The notes under the pieces were generated by a model that worked only from the letters and a program-made list of their open reading frames with translations, was not told where the DNA came from and made no database searches. A DNA stretch of 64,000 nucleotides from Prosapia bicincta (Eukaryota > Arthropoda > Insecta > Hemiptera > Cercopidae), in assembly GCA_036971475.1 (NCBI GenBank), contig JBAIZL010000002.1, positions 133,684,240 through 133,748,239 of the forward strand, in the 5' to 3' direction. Position numbers and translations under genes: made by a program. Of the stretch, positions 56,721-64,000 are shown one piece after another. The number at the start of each line of letters is the position of its first letter. Within the stretch, counting starts at the first letter, position 1.

Positions 56721-57188
56721 GTAATAAGAATTAACAACCAGCTCGTCATGAACAGCAACAAGATTTCGAGAATATTGGAGTTATACAAGTAATAACAATC
56801 TACAGTTAAACCACATCTAAAAAAAGATATTTTTCTTGAACATACTAGAGCAGTATGAAATGTATATTAGAAATAAAGTAAACTATATAAAAAAGTACAA
56901 TGCAATAATTATTTGTTACATTATAAAAACGTTGCTTTTAAAACATTGACATCTTAGGTCTCTAACACACTCTGGTGCCCAATCTTGATACTAATAATTA
57001 AACTTGGTACAGTTGAAACTTCCTATCTCAGTGTTTAAATAAAATTACGTGAACTACTTTTCGCAAATTGCAGTATACAAAAGTTTCACTTTCAAATATT
57101 CTCTGAATATCATAGATACAAAATTGAAGTAATGTTTTTAGTCAGGTAAGAAAATAACTAAGGTATAAACATGCTACATTTTACTTAC
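56721..57188. other. nuclease intron sequence
   Basis: No feature recognised, except the exon B donor (GTAAGT reading down from 57188). Confidence 0.5.
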
Positions 57189-57416
57189 TAAAGTGGCAAG
57201 CCTCCTAACACTTTTTTCCATTGCAAACCAGTGACCAATGTTGATACTTTGCCACTGTGGAATGAGGTTAACGTATGCATATGAACTGAACTGCCATGCC
57301 CCCATTAAGAAATCTTTTGCAGATGCTAAATGGCCTCTAGCTAAAAATGTTTTTGAAGTCATTGGATCACCTGCAGGAGCCCCTAGTAGTTGTCGAAATG
57401 CTTCAATTTGTCGTGG
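57189..57416 (-). CDS. DNA/RNA non-specific endonuclease (dsRNase-like), catalytic exon
   Basis: This is a 76-codon exon, phase 0 at both ends, acceptor GTTTTAG above 57416 and donor GTAAGT from 57188. FLARGHLASAKDF (exon residues 24-36) is the DRGH-type active-site motif; the histidine at exon residue 29 is the expected general base. YVNLIPQWQSINIGHW (exon residues 48-63) is the N.APQ.Q..N.G.W motif; its first asparagine (exon residue 50) is the expected Mg2+ ligand. Alanine replaces the usual aspartate before RGH, as in many insect dsRNases. All residues required for catalysis that can be judged by eye are present, so the gene looks functional. The large downstream intron (50696-57188) is full of PLE copies. 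Confidence 0.92.
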
Positions 57417-59396
57417 CTAAAACATAAAATATCTAAAGTTTTGATTATTTATTTGTTCTTAAAATCTAGATAAATTTAGAAAATTACTGAGACAGAACGT
57501 TTTCATTCGCTCACAAATTAAGTTTCACTGAACGTAATTGACTACAAAATTCAAGAGTTCAATATTATTCTTGAAAATGGAACAATATTGCTTTATAATT
57601 TTCCTACAAAGTTGAAACTAGAAGCAAGCTATGAGATGCGCAGCTGGTGTAATTTTGTCTATCTCAACATCTAACAAATTCGTTCAAATATTTACTTTAA
57701 CATCTTACAGTTATAGTTGGAAGGGACGTGATGAAAAAGGATAATTTCAGTTTTGAAATAGAACTTGTATTTATGCATCTTCATTGTTTATGGTTCTCTT
57801 CCTATGACACAATTGTTTTAATTTAATATTTTAAAATGTTTATATTTTTCACCTGTCACAAAGTATTGTATAAACTTACTTTATGTTCTATTGTTTCTAT
57901 GGAATCAAATAATTTTTGTATAAAGATATATGTGGCTTTTGTTTTCTCATCCATATAGGTAATTAGCTCCACATTAGTTCACTCCTTTAAAATTTGCACC
58001 CCTCATTATTCCCAAACCTTTCCTTTTAGCACATTAAACAACATAATTAATTCTAGAAATTTTTACTAAACAGTTGTAAAATATTTACAAACTAGTAGCA
58101 CTTACTTATACTTGTTGAGGACGGCCGTTTCGGGAGATGTGTCCCATTGTCAACTCAGACCGTGACTGATTTTTAAGAAACTAAATTTTTAACAAACAAC
58201 TAATCACATATTTTTACAAAATTAATTTTTCATTAGAATGTCCAACAATTGCCAAAACATTCTTTTGTTTTCATCAATTTTTCATAATTTACTTTAATAT
58301 CAGACCAAACAAAACATTTTTTCAGTCAAATTGAAATTCAGATTTTTTAAAGCGATATTCTACAAATGATGGGTAAAATAAACTTTGGGTGAGAGATTTT
58401 TTTTCATAGTTACCTTAATCCATCAAATTTCTCAAATTTTTTTGAGCTTCATCAAGACTAGATTCACTTATGAAAACTAATTATTTGCGTTTTATCAGAC
58501 ACTCTAAGAGCATACTAAAAAATTAAGGGGCTAATAAATTCAAATTTTAACCTTATTTAACCTACTACTCTTATGAAGTACTTAATGTATAAAGTAAATG
58601 AACACATAATCTAATTACTTGTATTTTTTATTAAATAACAAAAATATGTAAATATTCAAGGAAAATAGACACGTTTTGTATATAAATATTTTATTTGTTG
58701 ATTCCATCTTCACATGAGCTACTAGTTTTCACTAAACATTTGTAAATATTTACAAACTTGCCTATAGTAGCACTTACTTATATTTGTTGAGGAAGGCCGT
58801 TTCGGGAGATGTGTCCCATTTTGAACTCAGACCATAACAGTCAGAGTTAGGGTCTGAGTTACAAGTATTTAGTAAATATTTTTGTTCTAAATCATGTCCT
58901 ACAATTCACCAATTTTTGAAATAACTTGTTCAAAAAACTCTACTAGTAAACATATGATGATTGAATATTTACTTAGTTTTTTATATCTGGGGGTGAGCTA
59001 GTGGGGCTGTGGCCCCATTGCCCCCGGGTACGGGCGTCCATGCATATTGTTACAATAAGAATATCTCCGAAGTATGTATATTCCCTGATGAAATACTTTC
59101 AACTGGGTATACAAATGGTGAAGCAAAAAATCCCCTCTCTTTCTCTATCTCAATGTATGTATAAAATTTACAGTTTTCATGATGTCTCATGAGATGGTTT
59201 GAATATACTAAACATTGGTACTTTTTTGTACTGGAGTATGAATATTTATTAAAAAGTATTTGCTTATATTTGAATAACCTTTAATAATTAATGTAAAATT
59301 TATATTACCTTATGACATAATAAATGGTAAAAGAGACACTAAATAGTAATTAACAATATCTTCAAAACATCTATAAATTCAAAATTAAATACTTAC
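57417..59396. other. nuclease intron with two solo PLE terminal repeats
   Basis: A terminal-repeat scrap of the 50020 family lies at 57480-57565 (minus strand: GAAAACGTTCTGTCTCAG). Family-1 solo repeats lie at 58070-58175 and 58690-58865, both minus strand, both with the GGCCGTTTCGGGAGATG phrase. The slightly GC-richer 59000-59040 segment has no gene. The rest is AT-rich intron. Confidence 0.7.
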
Positions 59397-59585
59397 ATAT
59401 TTGTAAGTGTTATGAATATCAAATCCTTCAGGATATAATTCTTTAGGACCCACGATAAACTTAGGCCTCATCATTCTTGTTTCTGCACTGGCAATACTGC
59501 GCCCATGTAAAATATTTATTGAATAGAGAGTTTTTACTTCACTTATATTATAACAGGTATTTAATATTGAAAGCATTCCCTTTAT
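59397..59585 (-). CDS. DNA/RNA non-specific endonuclease (dsRNase-like), upstream exon
   Basis: This is a 63-codon exon, phase 0 at both ends. The acceptor TTTTCAG lies above 59585 and the donor GTAAGT starts at 59396. It reads SILNTCYNISEVKTLYSINI, LHGRSIASAETRMMRPKF, then YPEGFDIHNTYKY. In insect Endonuclease_NS proteins a CY(D/N)......TLYS...(V/I)HG..I block followed by RP.F(K)..G.......Y precedes the catalytic RGH exon, as here. The signal peptide and first third of the protein must be encoded further right. I searched to the window edge and found no convincing exon. Confidence 0.85.
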
Positions 59586-61040
59586 CTGAAAACAGAGAAA
59601 AAATTAGCTCTATTAAATTAGGAATATTTTATGAAAGTAAATATTTCTTTTATCATCTGGAGAACTATAGGTTAAAAAAACAAAGACCTAACTATAAAAA
59701 ATGTGTTATTATTTATTGGTTTTAATTTTTAATATTAAACTTGTTTCCATACTAAACATATACATTTGCAGTGTAAGTTGAAAATGAGACATACCTACCA
59801 ATACAGTCATCATCATACATGATAAATCTAAATGGTACTATTTAGAAAGTTTTGTTATATTTATACAATTAACATGTATTTAATCATTCTAAATTTGTCT
59901 CATGGATTTTGTTATCCATGAAGATCAGTGAAACTGTAACATAATTACTAAACTAATGCAGCATTTTCAGTGTCTTTGTAACTTTTTTACAAATTTACTA
60001 ATATTATAGTTTCAGCAAGTGATTAGTTTTTTTTAAATTCTCAACTTACATAATATGTCTGTGAGATGTATATGAATGTTCAAGTCTTTTTGTCTTTTCA
60101 CGTATACTAGCATAGCAATGGACTCTTAATTCCTTTTTTCAGTTATGGTTTGTTCAATGTAGTCACGGTTACAAAATATTTATGAGTTTTTTCATTTCTT
60201 TGTTTAATTCCGTCTCAGAGACGTATGTTGTCAGTCAAGTAGCGCTTTCTAGGCAAATGATGTAATATGATTATTTCTCATTGGATCAATGTTTGTGTTG
60301 GTTTTTATTTTCTATCTGTTTCAATTGCTATTTATAATGGTATCAGAAGACAATCTCGGGTTGTCTTGAGTGGGGGATGCAAGATGAAAGTTTTCACAAT
60401 ACAAAACAGAGCCTTTCTTGATAATATATCATAAGGTTACTAGGGTTACATAAGGTTACTTTGATAACACTAAAGTAACCATACAAACTACACATAATTT
60501 TATTACAATGAAAAGTATAATTTTTTAATCATTATATCTTGGAATTTCCTTAATAAAATAAGTTACATTTAAAGATATCTTCTTCTGAAATTTGGTTTCC
60601 AAATTTTTGTACCTGATTTCTGAGCCTCTGGTGGGCTGGCTCCCATTCTACCCCCAAGTGCTAGGGTGCAAGTCTGCCCTCTGATGGCACTAACAACACT
60701 AGTGTACAACCAGAATGTGAATTTGGTACTTTTTTTATTGTAATGAAATTCAAATAAAGTACATTTCGAATGTAGAAAATATACTTTCACTATTTATAAT
60801 TCTTGATATATTTAAAATAAATTATAGCCCATTTGTTTTTCATACTAACAATAATATATACTTATAAATCGATATATATGTATATATTTGTAAAGTTTAT
60901 TCAAATACATAAAAAAATCATCATTATATTAATTTCACCTCTAAGTAATCATAAGTGTCTCAGAGATGTATCAGGGTAGTTGATATAAAAAAGAAAATGT
61001 TATATAAGATTGAAAATTAAATATTAAAACTATAATTAAA
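59586..61040. other. nuclease intron or upstream region, no gene seen
   Basis: A GC-richer patch at 60600-60710 has an open frame (minus) with no domain or splice sites; it may be a repeat fragment. Otherwise featureless. Confidence 0.4.
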
Positions 61041-61047
61041 TCATACT

Positions 61048-61288
61048 TAACTAAGTGAATACTTATGGGCTTACTTACTGACACATTTCGAAACAACTGT
61101 TCCTTTTATGAAGCAAAGGCTCTACAAGGCAATGCCATGAGTAGAGGCTTTACATCATAAAAGGTACAATTCTTTTGAAATGCGTCAGCAAGTAGCCTTT
61201 CTTGAGTAGAGCCTTTGCTTCGTGAAAGAAACAATTGTTTTAAAACGCGCCAGCAAGTAAGCTCTTACAAATTCACTTAGTTAAATAT
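61048..61288. repeat. three-module terminal-repeat array (family of 44400)
   Basis: The modules lie inverted (61048-61125), direct (61130-61195) and direct (61200-61288). Each has GAAGCAAAGGCTC or its inverse, a CAATTG-like hairpin, GAAA and a GCGTCAGC end. The outer ends TTAACTAAGTGAAT and ATTCACTTAGTTAA are complementary. Confidence 0.8.
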
Positions 61289-61773
61289 CATTTAATTGTT
61301 GTTTAATCAGTGAATTCAAAATGATTACAACAAGCAACTTTAAATATTGAAACATGTTAGCTTAAGCAATATCATATTCTGAAAATTACTATGTCACTTC
61401 CCTTAAATCAAAACTTCTAAATTAATAACCAACTAGAAGAAAAATAATGTTTTGTATAAAGCCTTCTCAGTGAACTTAATTTTTTTTACTAACTATTCTA
61501 AATACAACTAGAAATTGTTGAACAGTTACACATGATTGATTGAAGTATAAAGATTATCATGTATGTGACTATTTATATTAGATTTTCATTAGAGAAACAA
61601 TTGTTTTCAAACTTCTCCTTGCATATCTACAAATTTCTGAAAATAATTAATTTATATTCATAAACCCAAAATAAGATTTCTCAGAACCTTTTAATTATTA
61701 TTGCTTGTTACTATTTAATTTAAACACTATTTTAAATTAATGTTTTACTTTTTAGTTTGTTTCAAAATAATTT
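61289..61773. other. AT-rich spacer
   Basis: No feature recognised. Confidence 0.45.
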
Positions 61774-62440
61774 TTAAATATGAAACTGAACAACTATAAC
61801 TTTTGTATAGTGTTTATGTAAAAGTTTAATTATTTCTTGTACACTATTTCTTTGGGAAATATAAACGGCTACAATTAACATTGTTTGTCCATTTTCTTTA
61901 TTACAATGAGCTATACAGATTTCCCCTATTTCAGAAGCGTGTATACTCAAAGCTGGAGTATGTCTTAAATGAATGTCCATATATGAACTAACAATATGCG
62001 CCTTATCGTTCACACTGTGGCAAATGGCAAATGGTCCTGCAGCTCGAACTTGTGATCTTTTGAAATGTACAATGCAATTGAAATTGGGAATGTCTTAGGG
62101 TTCCTCATTGCTCATATGAGTTTCTGTCAGTAATAAAATATTTGAATTTTTTACAATAGTATCATCAAGATCCAGTTTGTGTGCCAGCAAGCTTTGACAA
62201 TAGATGAAAATATTGAAAGTCCCGATCTTTGCGTTATGAAATCTATTAAAGTTTTACTTATAGTTACTAGAGGATTTAATAAGAGTCTTTTGAATTCTTC
62301 TTGTAATGATTTTACAGATCTTGAGTTTCTCCTGCCATGAGAAAAAATATTGTTATTATCTTTTGTAACAATATATAATCCTTCTATTTTTGTGACTCTT
62401 GATAAAGCTACATATACTAATGCTATAAGAATGACTTTTG
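61774..62440 (-). pseudogene. Helentron/Helitron-2 fragment: PIF1-type helicase end fused to an endonuclease
   Basis: Minus strand, from 62430 down: ALVYVALSRVTKIEGLYIVT is the last helicase motif of PIF1-type Helitron proteins (VALSRV). After RSVKSLQEEFKRLLLNPLV and a frameshift, the chain continues as FNIFIYCQSLLAHKLDL, NILLLTETHMSNEEP, then a stop, FNCIVHFKRSQVRAAG and, in the open part 61774-62013, SYMDIHLRHTPALSIHASEI. The LLLTETHM block resembles the (L/I)..TET motif of AP-like endonucleases. Helitron-2/Helentron elements are known to carry such an endonuclease, acquired from a retroelement, behind the helicase. The upstream helicase is cut off by the TA tract at 62478. Confidence 0.75.
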
Positions 62441-62473
62441 TTTATATACACATTCATAAACGATTTATTTAAG

Positions 62474-62477
<4 letters not shown>

Positions 62478-62528
<51 letters not shown>
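62478..62528. repeat. (TA)n microsatellite
   Basis: TA tract of about 25 units in a TA/CA-rich region that extends to about 62780. Confidence 0.97.
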
Positions 62529-62531
<3 letters not shown>

Positions 62532-62808
62532 TATGTCTATATATATATATACACATAAACAATATACATATACATTATATATACTGTTTATGTACACATC
62601 TTTATATAATTTTGTGTAATTATAAAATATTATCAAAATATTTTAAAATTTGAATGCCAGTACATATTATATACGTATATGCTGCTTTTAAATATTCCAT
62701 ACCCATATAGTATACATTTTTATATAAAGATAAATAAATATATACATATATACAACACACATTTATGCATATACATATAAAACTAAATTCATCACTGATT
62801 TTTAAATT

Positions 62809-62812
<4 letters not shown>

Positions 62813-62870
<58 letters not shown>
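62813..62870. repeat. (TA)n microsatellite
   Basis: TA tract of about 29 units. Confidence 0.97.
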
Positions 62871-62873
<3 letters not shown>

Positions 62874-63224
62874 TTATAATAAATTAAAAATAAACTCCTA
62901 CCGCAATGTATCAGTCGAGACTGTCGAGAGTAATACAAGTTAATGTATATCTATATATTTCAACTATTTATTAGGAATATACTGTGGTTGAATTTAATAA
63001 TAAATATACAAAAACCTCTTAACCACAAACTTTCTTTATTTTACCCTTATGTACATTTCAGTTACAAAGTAACCATCGTCAGAGGGATAACATACAAAGA
63101 CCAGTCTTGTACCAAAGAGGTTTTTGTGTATTTATTATTATATATTTTAAGCATCCTGTGACGGGTGCAATCAAATTAATCCCGTGCAAAAGTATACAGT
63201 CATACTAAGCAATAGGAAGTAGTC
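62871..63224. other. spacer with partial inverted repeat
   Basis: AGGAATATACTGTGGTTGAA-like and ACAAAAACCTCTTAACC against GGTTTTTGTGTATTTATTA phrases (63005 and 63119) form a loose inverted pair. A PLE terminal repeat is possible but not shown. Confidence 0.35.
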
Positions 63225-63531
63225 ACTTCAAACAATCCAAACTCCATTCCCACTCTTTTTAACATTGCAAATCTCAACACCAACATTTCTATCCAAGAAA
63301 TTATAAGAATCCTCCTACAGTGTGTAATGACAAAAACAAACACAAAAATACGCATAAGGACATAATCTTCAACATAACCAAATAATTACATCAAAAAGCT
63401 ATATAATATATAACGTATTAGACATTTAGAAAAATGAATAACAAGGGATATATCTATTGGTAGCATTTTAACAGACATGTTCATCAATCATCAAACACAC
63501 CTACCTTTTACAAAATAAAAAAATACACAAA

Positions 63532-63540
<9 letters not shown>
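63225..63540 (+). mobile_element. Penelope-like RT fragment
   Basis: LFNIANLNTNISIQEIIRIL near 63255-63315 is a decayed SFDI.NLYTNIPI..II..L block, and SIGSILTDMFINHQTH near 63450-63500 is a decayed GSP.S..LAE.FI.HQE block. The part in between is short, indicating an internal deletion. No open frame remains. Confidence 0.6.

Positions 63541-63602
<62 letters not shown>
63536..63602. repeat. (TA)n microsatellite
   Basis: TA tract of about 33 units directly after the PLE RT fragment. Confidence 0.97.
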
Positions 63603-63603
<1 letters not shown>

Positions 63604-63689
63604 CAGCTTTGCCAGAAAACTTAGGATAAAAAATTATATAGCTCAGACACCAACTTTCAAAACGGATACAACTGTGATTACAACTTACA

Positions 63690-63894
63690 TTTATTTTATT
63701 TCATTCTCTCATATTTCTTTTTGTATTTTCTCTTCGATTGACAAAGACCACTGTGTGGTTGAAATATATCATTGTTTAAGTGCTTTTATGTGTTTCTATT
63801 TCAAGACTACAGTGTGGACTCTTACCAAGGTAAGTCTGTCAGTCTCCTAGTCCAAAAAATCTAAATAATCTTTACCAACCAAAACTAACCTAAA

Positions 63895-63895
<1 letters not shown>
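63690..63895 (+). repeat. dispersed repeat, copy 2 (see 15397-15645), with hammerhead-like motif
   Basis: Shared with copy 1 over about 165 bp with few differences. The motif reads TTGACAA, A, G, ACCAC paired with GTGGT (5 perfect pairs; copy 1 has GCGGT), T, GAAA, ATATAT palindrome, C. Stem I is weak (CGA against TTG with an A-A mismatch at the junction). A TA tract follows. Confidence 0.65.

Positions 63896-63898
<3 letters not shown>

Positions 63899-63957
<59 letters not shown>
63899..63957. repeat. (TA)n microsatellite
   Basis: TA tract of about 29 units at the right edge. Confidence 0.97.
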
Positions 63958-63958
<1 letters not shown>

Positions 63959-63959
63959 C

Positions 63960-64000
63960 GTTATCCATTGTTTTTCCGTTGCACTGACTTTATGAAGTTA
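63960..64000 (-). repeat. PLE leader fragment, cut by the window edge
   Basis: This is the complement of the leader segment at 21437-21478 (TAACTTCATAAAGTCAGTGC against TAACTTCATAATGTCAGTGC). A further PLE copy probably continues beyond the window. Confidence 0.7.

Noticed and set aside
60569..60790. 73-codon minus-strand open frame upstream of the nuclease
   Set aside because: I tested it as a missing nuclease exon; it lacks family motifs and good splice sites and looks like a GC-richer repeat fragment.

Overview
The window looks like AT-rich nuclear DNA of an arthropod, probably an insect. Genes are split by kilobase introns with GT-AG borders, TA microsatellites are frequent, and the repeats are eukaryotic (Penelope-like, mariner, hAT, piggyBac, Tigger/pogo, Helentron, LINE). 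I see no prokaryotic gene organisation, CRISPR array, rRNA gene or convincing tRNA gene. The order of insect cannot be fixed from the sequence.

Two host genes can be supported, both on the minus strand. The first is the 5' part of a Diaphanous-type formin (dia). Six coding exons run from an ATG at 35936 down to 2342 and join in a consistent reading frame to give about 307 residues: N-terminal tail, GTPase-binding region and the start of the FH3/armadillo region. The rest of dia (FH1, FH2, DAD) must lie below coordinate 1. The second is the 3' part of a DNA/RNA non-specific endonuclease (insect dsRNase-like). Its three last exons at 59397-59585, 57189-57416 and 50297-50695 keep frame, carry the RGH catalytic motif and end with a stop. 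Its 5' exons were not found.

The rest is introns and intergenic DNA filled with mobile-element relics. From left to right: a LINE reverse transcriptase; two mariner relics; a TIR transposon with duplicated ends; a Harbinger-like element holding a MADF exon, with a TTAA-flanked piggyBac-type element nested in it; LINE RNase H and Tigger C-terminal relics; a Tigger N-terminal element; a piggyBac element with C-terminal transposase; a hAT with an intact 8-bp target duplication and a frameshifted transposase; and a Helentron-type helicase-endonuclease piece.

The dominant repeats are Penelope-like elements (PLEs): RT, GIY-YIG and N-terminal coding pieces, mostly in head-to-head arrangements with hairpin-forming terminal repeats. 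Reading these terminal repeats family by family, I find a shared RNA grammar matching hammerhead ribozymes: stem I, a CTGANGA-like core, stem II, GAAA, a short self-complementary stem III, a UH cleavage site, then stem I closing. Several families replace core positions 3 and 8 together (C-G to U-A), which is covariation at a known core base pair. This is the most interesting signal in the window. It agrees with established knowledge that PLEs carry hammerhead motifs, but the number of divergent families and the U3-A8 core deserve testing.
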